DNA of 64,000 nucleotides, from the NCBI RefSeq assembly GCF_006542275.1, contig NZ_CP041217.1, positions 4,094,501 through 4,158,500 of the forward strand. The letters run 5' to 3'. This DNA comes from Saccharibacillus brassicae (lineage in GTDB: Bacteria; Bacillota; Bacilli; Paenibacillales; Paenibacillaceae). Both the position numbers and the translations under genes were made by a program. The stretch's first letter is position 1. The number at the start of each line of letters is the position of its first letter. Below the pieces are notes generated by a model. That model had not been told where the DNA came from. It worked only from the letters and a program-made list of their open reading frames with translations, and searched no databases. Of this stretch, positions 54,155 to 62,487 are shown piece after piece.

Positions 54155-54954
54155 CGATGAGAAAATTGTGGATCCTGCTGACTTATCTCGTGTTCGCCGT
54201 CCTGTTGGTCGCACCGCTGGCCAAAATGGTGCAAAGCGCGTTCTCGAACGGCTGGACAGGCTTCGTCGAATCGATCAGCCGGCCCGAAGCGCTGCACGCG
54301 CTCATGATGACCGGTCTCGTCGTGCTCTGCGTGACGGTGCTCAACGGCCTCTTCGGCATCATGACCGCGCTCTATCTCGTGCGGGGCAAATGGCTCGGCC
54401 GGCGGCTGCGCGGCATCATGAACAGCATCGTCGATCTGCCTTATGCGGTATCTCCCGTGATCGGCGGCCTGATGATCGTGCTGCTGGTCGGACCGGATAC
54501 GTCGATCGGCGCTTTTTTTGCCAACATCGGGGTCAATATCGTCTATGCCTTCCCGGGCATGGTCATTGCGACGCTGTTCGTGACGTTTCCGCTCATGGTG
54601 CGCGAAATTATGCCGGTGCTCGAAGAAATCGGCGACGACCAGGAGCAGGCTTCGGCCACGCTCGGCGCCTACGGCTGGACGACGTTCCGCCGCGTGACCT
54701 GGCCGTCGATCCGCTGGGGCGTCGCCTACGGCGCGGTGCTGACGGTCGCGCGTTCGATGGGCGAATTCGGCGCGGTGCTCGTCGTCTCGGGCAATATCAT
54801 CAACCGGACGCAGACGGCGACGACGCTCGTGTACCAGGACGTGGAAAACTTCAATATCGCGGCGGCCGGCGGGGTGGCGCTGATCTTGGCGGCGTTCTCG
54901 GCGGGTCTGCTGCTGCTTATGGAATGGACGAAGAAAAGAAGGGAAGTGCATTAG
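54151..54954 (+). CDS. cysW: Sulfate ABC transporter permease CysW
   Basis: A 267-residue second permease. VDLPYAVSPVIGGLMIVLLV, FPLMVREIMPVLEEIGDDQE and the EAA loop EQASATLGAYGWTTFRRVTW, then ARSMGEFGAVLVVSGNI are CysW hallmarks. GTG 54151 overlaps the cysT stop (GTGA) and has GAGG six bases upstream; ATG 54157 is an alternative. The cysA start follows one base after its stop. Confidence 0.93.
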   Translation: MTMRKLWILLTYLVFAVLLVAPLAKMVQSAFSNGWTGFVESISRPEALHALMMTGLVVLCVTVLNGLFGIMTALYLVRGKWLGRRLRGIMNSIVDLPYAVSPVIGGLMIVLLVGPDTSIGAFFANIGVNIVYAFPGMVIATLFVTFPLMVREIMPVLEEIGDDQEQASATLGAYGWTTFRRVTWPSIRWGVAYGAVLTVARSMGEFGAVLVVSGNIINRTQTATTLVYQDVENFNIAAAGGVALILAAFSAGLLLLMEWTKKRREVH

Positions 54955-54955
54955 G

Positions 54956-56023
54956 ATGCAGCATGTGGAGGTTCGCGGACTGGACAAGCATTTTGGCAGT
55001 TTTCACGCGGTAAAAGACGTCTCGTTCGATATTCAAAAAGGACATTTGATCGGGCTGCTCGGTCCGAGCGGCGGCGGCAAAACGTCTATCCTGCGCATGC
55101 TGGCGGGATTGGAAAGCCCCGATGCCGGCGAGATTCTGTTCCACGGCAAACGGGTCAACGCCCTGCCGCCGCAGGAGCGCGGAATCGGCTTCGTGTTCCA
55201 GAACTACGCGCTGTTCAAGCATATGACGGTGCAGGAAAATATCGCGTACGGCCTCAAAGTGCAAAAAGCGTCCAAAACGCAAATCCGCGAGCGGGTCGCG
55301 GAATTGGTCGAGCTGACCGGACTCAAAGGCTTCGAGCAGCGGTATCCGCAGCAGCTGTCGGGCGGACAGCGCCAGCGGGTCGCTTTTGCACGCGCGCTTG
55401 CGCCGGAGCCCCAACTGCTGCTGCTCGACGAGCCGTTCGCGGCGATCGACGCCAAGATCCGGCAGGAGCTGCGTTCGTGGCTGCGCGAGCTGATCGAGCG
55501 CGTCGGCATCACGTCGATTTTCGTCACGCACGACCAGGACGAAGCGATCGAAGTCGCGGACGAGATCATGGTCATCAGCCAGGGGCAGGTCGAGCAAAAA
55601 GGCACGCCGTGGGACATCTACAAAGAGCCGGCCACGCCGTTCGTCGCTTCGTTTATCGGCGAATCGACGCAGATCGAGCATGCGGTCAGGCTGCACGGAT
55701 TCGATCTGGCCGCCCAGACGAGCGGCACGCGCGCGCTGATCCGTCCCGAATACGTCGAAGTCGGCCGTCCGAGCGAATTTGCGCTGCTGTCGGCGACGGA
55801 AGAAGGCGTCGTGCGCCATTTGCATTTCCGCGGCAGCCAGTGGCTGGTCGAGGTGCAGGTCGGCGAGCAGCGCCTGATCACGTACCGTTCGCTGGAGAAA
55901 GAACCGCTGCAAATCGGCGATCCCGTGCGCGTCATGGTGCACCGCGCCTACCTGTACAACGAGCAGCGCAGCTGGATCGCCGAGAACCGGTACAAAGCCG
56001 ACCCGATGTCGATGATGATCTGA
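54956..56023 (+). CDS. cysA: Sulfate ABC transporter ATP-binding protein CysA
   Basis: A 355-residue ATPase. Walker A GPSGGGKTS, Q-loop GFVFQNYALFKHMTV, signature QLSGGQRQRVAFARAL, Walker B LLLLDEPFAAIDAKI and the switch His in VTHDQDEAIEVAD are present. The C-terminal 110 residues form a TOBE-like regulatory domain (IGESTQIEHAVRLHGFDL, RALIRPEYVEVGR). It energises the CysT/CysW pair. Confidence 0.95.
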   Translation: MQHVEVRGLDKHFGSFHAVKDVSFDIQKGHLIGLLGPSGGGKTSILRMLAGLESPDAGEILFHGKRVNALPPQERGIGFVFQNYALFKHMTVQENIAYGLKVQKASKTQIRERVAELVELTGLKGFEQRYPQQLSGGQRQRVAFARALAPEPQLLLLDEPFAAIDAKIRQELRSWLRELIERVGITSIFVTHDQDEAIEVADEIMVISQGQVEQKGTPWDIYKEPATPFVASFIGESTQIEHAVRLHGFDLAAQTSGTRALIRPEYVEVGRPSEFALLSATEEGVVRHLHFRGSQWLVEVQVGEQRLITYRSLEKEPLQIGDPVRVMVHRAYLYNEQRSWIAENRYKADPMSMMI

Positions 56024-56101
56024 CGGGTCCGGAAGACCATAACGGGCGGCGCAAGCGGAGATCGGGGCCGAAGCCGCATCTTAGACAAGGGTGTGAAGCG
56101 G

Positions 56102-57409
56102 ATGAAACGCGAACTTGGACGTGGACAGGGCAGGAACATCCTGCGTGAAAAACTTGCGGCCGGAGGTACGGCGGCGGTGAGCGGATTCGGCGCAGCGGCG
56201 GTACAGAGCGGCGGCGAGGCGTCGGCGGCGAGCGAAGCCGGCGCAGCGGCGGATCCGCGCGGACGAAGTACGGCAGCGGCGGTACAGAGCAGCGCAGGTA
56301 CGGCGGAAGCGAACGTTAGCCGCCCGGCCGGCGACAAGCGCCGCCTGGGCGGTTTGTACAAGCGGCTGCCGGCGCTTGCGGCGTCGCTTGCCCTGCTGGG
56401 CGGCCTGCTGGCCGGCTGCGGAGCGCAGGGCCCTTCGGCCGAAGCCGGGGACGGCGGGGCGCCGCAGGGCGACGTGACGCTCGTGATCGGCGCCTACAGC
56501 GTCGTCAAAGATTCCGTGCAGGACATCATCCCTCTTTTTCAGCAAAAATGGAAAGCGGAAACGGGGCAGACGGTGACGTTCGAGGAATCGTACGAAGCGT
56601 CCGGCACACAGGCGCGCGCGATTGTCGGCGGGTTCGAAGCGGACGTCACGCTGCTGTCGCTCGAAGGCGATATCGACAAGCTGACGAAAGCCGGGCTCGT
56701 GAACGAGAATTGGAAGGACAAGCCGGCAAAAGGCATGATTACCCGTTCCGTCGCCGTCATCGGCACGCGGGAAGGGAATCCGCTCGGCATTCGCAGCTTC
56801 GCCGATCTGGCGAAGCCCGGCGTCAAAGTGCTGTACCCGAATCCGAAGACGTCGGGCGGCGCCCAGTGGGACATCAACGCGATCTACGGCGCGGGCCTCA
56901 AAGAGTCGGAGCGCGAGACGGGCCGGAAAGATCCGGCTTTTGCCAAAGCGTTCCTGCAGTCGGTCCACGCGAATATCGAATCGCTCGACAAAAGCGGCCG
57001 CGCTTCGATGGCGGCGTTCGAATACGGCGTCGGCGACGCGCTCGTGACCTACGAGAACGAGCTGGTCGCCCGCATCAAGCAGGGCGCGACCTACGAAGTG
57101 GTCGTGCCGGACGATACGATCCTGATCGAGAACCCCGCCGCCGTCGTCGACGAGAACGTCGACAAGCACGGTACGCGCGACGCCGCCGAAGCGTTCCTCG
57201 ACTTCCTCTGGTCGCCTCAGGCGCAGCGCGTGTTCGCCGAGAACGGATTCCGGCCGACGGAATCTTCCGTCTATGCGGAGTTCAAAGCGGATTACCCGGA
57301 GCCGCCGGGACTGTTCGATATTGGCTATCTCGGCGGGTGGAGCGAAGTGAGGGAGAAGCTGTATTCGAAGCGGGGGGTGTGGTATGAGGTATTGGCGGGG
57401 GTTCGCTGA
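56102..57409 (+). CDS. sbp: Sulfate-binding lipoprotein with unusual N-terminal extension
   Basis: A 435-residue substrate-binding protein. From about residue 120 it is a normal sulfate-binding protein (VTLVIGAYSVVKDSVQDIIP, EASGTQARAIVGGFEADVTL, NPKTSGGAQWDINAIYGAGL). A lipoprotein signal peptide with lipobox LLAGC lies near residue 105. Before it there is an 80-residue Ala/Gly/Ser/Arg low-complexity stretch containing a near-repeat of AAAVQS at about 56190 and 56275. ATG 56102 lies eight bases after AAGGGTG. TTG 56354 would give a compact, normal signal peptide, so the extension may be untranslated or removed. Confidence 0.87.
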   Translation: MKRELGRGQGRNILREKLAAGGTAAVSGFGAAAVQSGGEASAASEAGAAADPRGRSTAAAVQSSAGTAEANVSRPAGDKRRLGGLYKRLPALAASLALLGGLLAGCGAQGPSAEAGDGGAPQGDVTLVIGAYSVVKDSVQDIIPLFQQKWKAETGQTVTFEESYEASGTQARAIVGGFEADVTLLSLEGDIDKLTKAGLVNENWKDKPAKGMITRSVAVIGTREGNPLGIRSFADLAKPGVKVLYPNPKTSGGAQWDINAIYGAGLKESERETGRKDPAFAKAFLQSVHANIESLDKSGRASMAAFEYGVGDALVTYENELVARIKQGATYEVVVPDDTILIENPAAVVDENVDKHGTRDAAEAFLDFLWSPQAQRVFAENGFRPTESSVYAEFKADYPEPPGLFDIGYLGGWSEVREKLYSKRGVWYEVLAGVR

Positions 57410-57532
57410 TTTCGATTGTCGCTCCGGGTCGTTTTCCTCCTCTTTGATTGGAATAAGGAATTAGAGGAAGAGGAGGAAAGCCGAAAGTCGCTCCAATTCG
57501 AAATCAGCTCACCCGTTTCGGGGAGGGCGGAA

Positions 57533-57919
57533 GGGCAAGTTCAAGAGCCCGAGTTCAAGGGAGGGCTGGCGTGCCGCGGCGCCAAGGGCAAGTTCAAGAG
57601 CCCGAGTTCAAGGGAGGGCTGGCGTGCCGCAGCGCCAAGGGCAAGTTCAAGAGCCCGAGTTCAAGGGAGGGCTGGCGTGCCGCAGCGCCAAGGGCAAGTT
57701 CAAGAGCCCGAGTTCAAGGGAGGGCTGGCGTGCCGCAGCGCCAAGGGCAAGTTCAAGAGCCCGAGTTCAAGGGAGGGCTGGCGTGCCGCAGCGCCAAGGG
57801 CAAGTTCAAGAGCCCGAGTTCAAGGGAGGGCTGGCGTGCCGCAGCGCCAAGGGCAAGTTCAAGAGCCCGAGTTCAAGGGAGGGCTGGCGTGCCGCGGCGC
57901 CAAGGGCAAGTTCAAGGGC
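57533..57919. repeat. 53-bp tandem repeat, seven full units plus a partial
   Basis: Units start at 57533, 57586, 57639, 57692, 57745, 57798 and 57851, and a 16-base remnant begins at 57904. Units are almost identical; the first and last differ from the middle ones at one base (GCCGCGG versus GCCGCAG). Because 53 is not a multiple of three, no single coding repeat is kept, yet no stop occurs in any forward frame. The region 57410-58440 has no gene I can support. Confidence 0.95.
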
Positions 57920-57924
57920 GGCGT

Positions 57925-58024
57925 GGATTGTAACGAATCCTTGTATCGCTAATTATGCGTTTATGGCCTTTTTCGGATTGTAACGAATCCTTATAGCGTT
58001 ATTCGGCTCATTTGGAGGCAAAAG
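57925..58024. repeat. Two diverged 50-bp direct repeats with a GGATTGTAACGAATCCTT core
   Basis: The 18-base core occurs at 57925-57942 and 57975-57992, exactly 50 bases apart, with weaker similarity in the 10 bases that follow. Inverted, shorter echoes (ATTCGTTGGATT, AGGATTCGTTAGG) lie near 58055 and 58100. The core is partly self-complementary (GGATT/AATCC). It looks like a dispersed intergenic element. Confidence 0.7.
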
Positions 58025-58293
58025 TGACGATGGAGCGCGATTAGCGATATGACGATTCGTTGGATTTTGGAAAAGGCTGAAAAGGCCGGAATAGCGTGCT
58101 CAGGATTCGTTAGGCAAGCAGAAGCAGGAGCGACGCAGGGGGTGACGCAGGTCCGACGCGGGTCCGGTTGGCGGCTCCCTTACGTGCGGGCATACCGTTT
58201 ACGTTGGGAATCGTGGGCAGCGTCTGTCTTGGGCGGCGTTTCTTTTCAGCAAAAGGCGATACCACGAACAGACCCCAAATTCGTATGCATGCC

Positions 58294-58337
58294 AAAAAGC
58301 GCCAGGCTCGGGAAAGATCCCGGGTCTGGCGCTTTTG
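58294..58337. terminator. Intrinsic terminator
   Basis: AAAAAGCGCCAG / CTGGCGCTTTT stem with inner CTCGGGA / TCCCGGG pairing. It probably ends the minus-strand small gene at 58441 and may also stop plus-strand transcription from the sulfate operon. Confidence 0.85.
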
Positions 58338-58440
58338 CGTACGTGCGGCTGCTCTTGGCAAGCCGGCATGCGACGAGTGAGGGAAACAAGCAGGCGGCAG
58401 GCCGGGCATGGATGCCCGTCGGCGCGTAACCGTTCGCTTT

Positions 58441-58647
58441 TTATTTCCTGCCCCGGCGCATGCCGCTGAGTTCGAACATCAGGTAGATGACGCCGCCGAT
58501 CACGACGCCCGCGATGACGGCGGCGACGAGGGAAGAGGTGAGGACGGATACCGGGCTTGCGCCGGAGTTGTAATTTTGCACAAGGCCGAGGACCAGAACA
58601 AGCACGAACGGTATCCAGACGGCTTTGGACGTGACGAATTTTTTCAT
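58441..58647 (-). CDS. Small two-helix membrane protein
   Basis: A 68-residue protein with two hydrophobic helices (residues about 9-24, AVWIPFVLVLVLGLV, and 35-58, VLTSSLVAAVIAGVVIGGVI) and a basic C-terminus MRRGRK. An AAGGAGACTCC site precedes the ATG at 58647 and a terminator lies downstream, so expression is likely. I do not recognise the family. It is divergent from the MBL-fold hydrolase gene. Confidence 0.75.
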   Translation of the reverse strand: MKKFVTSKAVWIPFVLVLVLGLVQNYNSGASPVSVLTSSLVAAVIAGVVIGGVIYLMFELSGMRRGRK

Positions 58648-58744
58648 GGAGTCTCCTTATATAGCGAAAATGGATACTTCCCATTATACCGGAATGAAAC
58701 TTGGGCGTCTGCTGCGGATTGTTTTTGAAGCCGGAAAATCGGGG

Positions 58745-58750
58745 TATAAT
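58745..58750 (+). promoter_or_regulatory. Probable -10 element of the MBL-fold gene
   Basis: TATAAT, 50 bases before the ATG at 58800. No good -35 at 16-18 bases. Confidence 0.5.
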
Positions 58751-58799
58751 CCAAGGGAGAAGCGGCGCGAAGCCGGGACAGACAAGGAAGGTGAGCGCA

Positions 58800-59582
58800 A
58801 TGGCGGAAGATCGGTTGGTATTTTGGGGGACAGGCGACGCGATGGGCGTGCCGCGCGTGTACTGCGACTGCGGCGTCTGCGAAGAAGCGAGAACGACAGG
58901 CGTCAATCGCCGGCTGCGGTCGATGGTCGCGGTGGAGGAAAGCGGCGGCAGCCGGTTCTTGATCGACTGCGGGCCGGATTGGCGGGTGCAGATGGAAGCG
59001 CGGGGTATCCGTACGGTGGAGACCGTTCTGGTCACGCATCCGCATTTCGATCATATCGGCGGACTGTGGGAATGGGCCGACCAATGCCGATGGACGGAAA
59101 CGCGGGGAATTTTGTATGCGCCGGGCGAAGTGCTGGAGGCCATTCGGGACCGTTACCCGTGGCTGGACCGGAATTTGGACCTGCGGGAGATCGGGGACGG
59201 ATTGACGCTCGGAGGGTGGAACATTTTCGGTTGGCGGGTCAATCACGGCAAGAACGGGTATTCGTATGCATACCGTCTTGAAAAAGACAGCTTCGCCTGG
59301 GTCTACTGCCCCGACTCGATCGGACTGTCCCGCGAGGAGATCGAACCGATGCGCAGCGCCGATCTGCTGGTACTGGGAACGAGTTTCGTGCAGGAAGACG
59401 CCGACTATTCGACCCGTTCCGTGTACGATATGCGCGAAGCGGCCGAGCTGATCCGCGAAGTTCGCCCGGCTCGGACGCTGTATACGCATATGTCGCACGA
59501 CGTCGATTTGAACCGGCTGCCGGAGCTGCCTCCGAACGTCTCGGCGGCCAGCACGGGAACGATCGCGGAACTGAAGCGGTAG
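58800..59582 (+). CDS. MBL-fold metallohydrolase, PhnP-like
   Basis: A 260-residue metallo-beta-lactamase-fold protein. It has the HxHxDH motif in VTHPHFDHIGGLWEW, the N-terminal FWGTGDAMGVPRVYCDCGVC with a Cys cluster typical of PhnP/RNase-Z-like phosphodiesterases, a metal Asp in YCPDSIGLS and a distal His in LYTHMSHDVD. PhnP itself acts on cyclic ribose phosphates in phosphonate breakdown, but no phn genes are near, so the substrate is open. Start ATG 58800 follows GGAAGGTGAGCGCA. Confidence 0.88.
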   Translation: MAEDRLVFWGTGDAMGVPRVYCDCGVCEEARTTGVNRRLRSMVAVEESGGSRFLIDCGPDWRVQMEARGIRTVETVLVTHPHFDHIGGLWEWADQCRWTETRGILYAPGEVLEAIRDRYPWLDRNLDLREIGDGLTLGGWNIFGWRVNHGKNGYSYAYRLEKDSFAWVYCPDSIGLSREEIEPMRSADLLVLGTSFVQEDADYSTRSVYDMREAAELIREVRPARTLYTHMSHDVDLNRLPELPPNVSAASTGTIAELKR

Positions 59583-59669
59583 CGGCCGGCGGAAGACGGG
59601 AAGCCGGTCGGCGCCAGGCCGGGCAGCGAATAGCCAAGCGAAAAATTCAAATTATGGAGGGATTTTATC

Positions 59670-59975
59670 ATGTTGGAACCGAATGAAGAAAAAGGACAAA
59701 GAAACCACGAATCGCCCGATCCGACCGCAGACGAGACGACCAACCTGCGAGACGACGGATCGATGGAAGAACGCACGATCGAAGCCGAGACGCCGGGCGA
59801 AAAACGTCCGGACGCCCATGTCGGCAACGTGCCGGGAGAAGTCGATCCCCGCATGGCGCAGGCGGCCGCGGATATTCAGGAAGATCATGCCGGAACGCAG
59901 TCGCCGAGCGCGATCGACGAACCGGGCCTGGACAAGTTGAATAGCGAGGAAAAAGCGGAGCATACGGAAGAGTAG
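59670..59975 (+). CDS. Small acidic, disordered hypothetical protein
   Basis: A 101-residue protein with no hydrophobic segment, rich in Glu, Asp, Pro and Thr (MLEPNEEKGQRNHESPDP, then EERTIEAETPGEKRPDAHVG). It is likely intrinsically disordered. TGGAGGG lies nine bases before the ATG. I do not recognise the family; similar small hydrophilic proteins lie at 62228 and 62488, and a stress- or spore-related role is only a guess. Confidence 0.65.
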   Translation: MLEPNEEKGQRNHESPDPTADETTNLRDDGSMEERTIEAETPGEKRPDAHVGNVPGEVDPRMAQAAADIQEDHAGTQSPSAIDEPGLDKLNSEEKAEHTEE

Positions 59976-60053
59976 GCCATACGTCTGCCGCGTGTGCAAA
60001 GAACGGCTTCGTTGTCGTTCATGAGCCGGTTTTCGCAAAAAAAGACGAACAAA

Positions 60054-60086
60054 CAGCCCGGAAGCGGAAGCTCCCGGGCTTTTTTA
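60054..60086. terminator. Intrinsic terminator
   Basis: AGCCCGGAAGC / GCTCCCGGGCT with tetraloop GGAA, then TTTTTT. It lies between the acidic small gene and the convergent HAD gene. Confidence 0.88.
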
Positions 60087-60132
60087 TATACGCCTATAGG
60101 TTCTGATCCATCCTGCAAGGGGAAGCCGCCCG

Positions 60133-60933
60133 TTATCTGCCGAACACGAACTTGTCGATCACGACTTTGACGCCGTCTTCGTTGTTGCCGAGCGAGATAA
60201 AATCGGCGATCGCTTTGAGCGGTTCGATCGCGTTGCCCATCGCGACGCCGAGGCCGGCGGCTTCGAGCATCTCGTGGTCGTTCCAGGAATCGCCGATCGC
60301 GATCGTTTCTTCCAGCGAGCAGCCGAAGTAGTCGGCGAGGAAAGCGAGCGCGTGGCCTTTGGTGCCTTCATGGTGCATAATTTCCAGGAAATGCGGCTTG
60401 GACTTGGTAATATGCACCTGGTCGCCGAGCAGTTCGTGCAGCTTGGGAGCCAGCTCGTCGAGGAAGTCGGGATCGTCGATGATGAGCATTTTCGGCGTCG
60501 GCTGCGAGAACAGTTTTTCAAAATCCGGCTCCAGGTAGAAGCGCGTATTGTTCAGCTGCGAATAAGCGATCAGCTTCTCGTTTTCTTCGCGCGCGTACAG
60601 TTTGTCGTCGATGTACGTTTGCAGGTGCAGATTGTGATCCAGGCAGTATTTGCCGAGCTTGAGCGCCGCTTCGACCGGCACATGGCGTTCCAGCAGCACT
60701 TTGCCGTCGATCAGGTTTTTGACCAGCGCGCCCTGATACGTAATGATCGGCACGTTGAGCCCCGTCTGGGCGGCGAGCTGCTTGGCGGACGCGTAAGCGC
60801 GGCCTGTCGCGAGCGTGACGACCACGCCGGCGGCTACCGCTTCTTCCAGCGAAGCCTGCGTGGCAGGGGTTACCTGTTTGTCGTCGTTGATCAGGGTGTC
60901 GTCGATATCGATCGCAATCAATTTGTAAGTCAT
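60133..60933 (-). CDS. Cof-type HAD-IIB phosphatase
   Basis: A 266-residue HAD hydrolase. Motif I is AIDIDDTLINDD at the N-terminus, motif II lies in VVTLATGRAYASAK, the C2B cap spans about residues 85-185, motif III Lys is in HHEGTKGHAL, and motif IV is IAIGDSWNDHEMLEAAG. These proteins dephosphorylate sugar phosphates, FMN or related metabolites. The ATG at 60933 follows GGGAGAGAAACC on the minus strand. It lies about 65 bases from the lipoate ligase gene and may be cotranscribed. Confidence 0.94.
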   Translation of the reverse strand: MTYKLIAIDIDDTLINDDKQVTPATQASLEEAVAAGVVVTLATGRAYASAKQLAAQTGLNVPIITYQGALVKNLIDGKVLLERHVPVEAALKLGKYCLDHNLHLQTYIDDKLYAREENEKLIAYSQLNNTRFYLEPDFEKLFSQPTPKMLIIDDPDFLDELAPKLHELLGDQVHITKSKPHFLEIMHHEGTKGHALAFLADYFGCSLEETIAIGDSWNDHEMLEAAGLGVAMGNAIEPLKAIADFISLGNNEDGVKVVIDKFVFGR

Positions 60934-60999
60934 GGTTTCTCTCCCGTCTCTTTCTGTTTATCTGTTTTGTCTATGCTTCAGTCCGGATTCCGTGCCCGT

Positions 61000-62004
61000 T
61001 CAGTCCTGCAAAAAGACGAGCCCAACGAAGTCGTCCATCTCGATGCTGCCGAAGTAATGCTTCAGGTCCACGCCTTCGAGCGCTGCGCGAACGTCCGATT
61101 CTTCGTACCGTTTGCCGCGCAGCAGGGCTGCCACTTCGGACGCGTCGCCCACGCCGAAAAAGTCGCCGAAGATCGTAATGTCTTCGATATGGCCGTTGTT
61201 GACGTCCATGCGCAGGTCGATGATGCCGACCGGGAATTTCTTCGCGTGCTTGACGTTGTAGGCCGGCGACTGGCCGTAGTTCCAATCCCAGTTCCGGTAG
61301 CGTTCCTCGGAAATCTCATGGATCTTTTTCCAGTCTTCTTCGGTCAGTTTGTACTCCGGTACTTCATTCGGCTCCACGTTGAAAATATGGCGCAAAATGC
61401 TGTCGCGGAACTGCTGCATCGTCAGCTTCTCGTTCATGAACTCCGAGATGTTGGCGACGCGGCTGCGGACCGATTTGGTGCTTTTCGATTTGAACTTTTC
61501 GGGATTCGCTTTCAGCGCCGAATGCACGTTGTCCAGTTCGGAGTCGAACATGAGCGTGCCGTGGCTGAACATGCGTCCGCGCGTCGAAAATTGGGCGTTG
61601 CCGGAAATTTTCTGTTCGCCGACCTGAAGATCGTTGCGGCCGGACAGTTGGGCTTCGACGCCCATATCGTGCAGCGCTTCGACCATCGGTTCGGTAAATT
61701 TGCGGAAATTGTGGAACGATTGGCCGTCGTCCTGGGTCAGGAAGCTGAAATTCAGGTTGCCGAGGTCATGGTAGACCGCGCCGCCGCCGGACAAACGGCG
61801 CACGACGTGCAGATCGTTCGCTTTGACGTACTCGGCGTTGATCTCTTCAACCGTATTTTGGTGCTTGCCGATAATGATCGACGGTTCGTTGATGTAGAAC
61901 AGCAGATAGCTGTCGCCGTCCATCGGCAGATGACGCAGCACGAATTCTTCGATCGCCAGGTTGATTCGCGGATCGTGAATGCCCTGATTGTCGATAAAAA
62001 GCAT
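61000..62004 (-). CDS. lplA: Lipoate-protein ligase A
   Basis: A 334-residue enzyme that activates free lipoate with ATP and attaches it to lipoyl domains of 2-oxoacid dehydrogenases or GcvH. Motifs are EINAEYVKANDLHVVRRLSG then GGAVYHDLGNLNFSFL, the metal/adenylate region KISGNAQFSTRGRMFSHGTL, and the C-terminal accessory domain from about residue 245 (INLRMDVNNGHIEDITIFGD-like). Length matches Bacillus LplJ. The start has GGGAGGCC upstream. The minus-strand order lplA then cof suggests one transcript. Confidence 0.94.
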   Translation of the reverse strand: MLFIDNQGIHDPRINLAIEEFVLRHLPMDGDSYLLFYINEPSIIIGKHQNTVEEINAEYVKANDLHVVRRLSGGGAVYHDLGNLNFSFLTQDDGQSFHNFRKFTEPMVEALHDMGVEAQLSGRNDLQVGEQKISGNAQFSTRGRMFSHGTLMFDSELDNVHSALKANPEKFKSKSTKSVRSRVANISEFMNEKLTMQQFRDSILRHIFNVEPNEVPEYKLTEEDWKKIHEISEERYRNWDWNYGQSPAYNVKHAKKFPVGIIDLRMDVNNGHIEDITIFGDFFGVGDASEVAALLRGKRYEESDVRAALEGVDLKHYFGSIEMDDFVGLVFLQD

Positions 62005-62227
62005 GGTATGGCCTCCCGTTTCGAGTCGATTTCGCCTCTCATTTTAACCTCTCTTATTGTAAACCAAACAAATCGTCCAAGACCAGTCTTTGCGACCGAT
62101 TGAAGGCGGGGAAAAAAGACTTTTTTCGTTTGATGCGGCAGATGGCGGGTAATACATACGTATCCCGACCCAACGCCAAACAGCGGCGGACGCGCAAGCG
62201 GCCGGCGGATGAAGGAGGTTGAACAGG

Positions 62228-62416
62228 ATGGATGACAAAGCCAAAAGCCTGCTGGATCACAAAAAAGATCATGATCACAGCGGCGAATTGAAGCATTTTG
62301 TCGAGAATCAGGTCGAAACGGCGGAGTCCGCGGTACCGAGCCGGGTAGAGGCGACCAAAGACCAGCGCACGGATCAACAGAACAGACTCAAAGACCAGCA
62401 AAATATGCGCAGGTAA
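62228..62416 (+). CDS. Small hydrophilic protein, first of a tandem paralogue pair
   Basis: A 62-residue charged protein: MDDKAKSLLDHKKDHDHSGE, then LKHFVENQVETAESAVPS and RVEATKDQRTDQQNRLKDQQ. AAGGAGGTTG lies eight bases before the ATG. It shares about half its residues with the gene at 62488. I know no function. The repeated His/Asp pattern near residues 10-18 could bind metal, which is speculation. Confidence 0.75.
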   Translation: MDDKAKSLLDHKKDHDHSGELKHFVENQVETAESAVPSRVEATKDQRTDQQNRLKDQQNMRR

Positions 62417-62487
62417 GCAGCGACCGCAAACGCGAGCGACAACGAACAGAACCCAACTACTGAAATGCAGCCAGGAGGTTGACCGAC

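Noticed and set aside
57533-57919. CRISPR array
   Set aside because: The units are contiguous and identical with no variable spacers, and no cas genes are near.
57416-57983. Apparent repeat-protein genes across the 53-bp array
   Set aside because: Three overlapping frames are equally open because the unit has no stops; no ribosome site or composition supports any of them, and the unit length breaks codon phase.
58049-58429. A 126-codon plus-strand frame
   Set aside because: It crosses a terminator and repeat echoes, has no ribosome site and no recognisable sequence.
62054-62401. A 115-codon minus-strand frame upstream of lplA
   Set aside because: It is antisense to the small-protein gene at 62228 and lacks a ribosome site. 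Its hydrophobic look comes from reading an acidic gene backwards.
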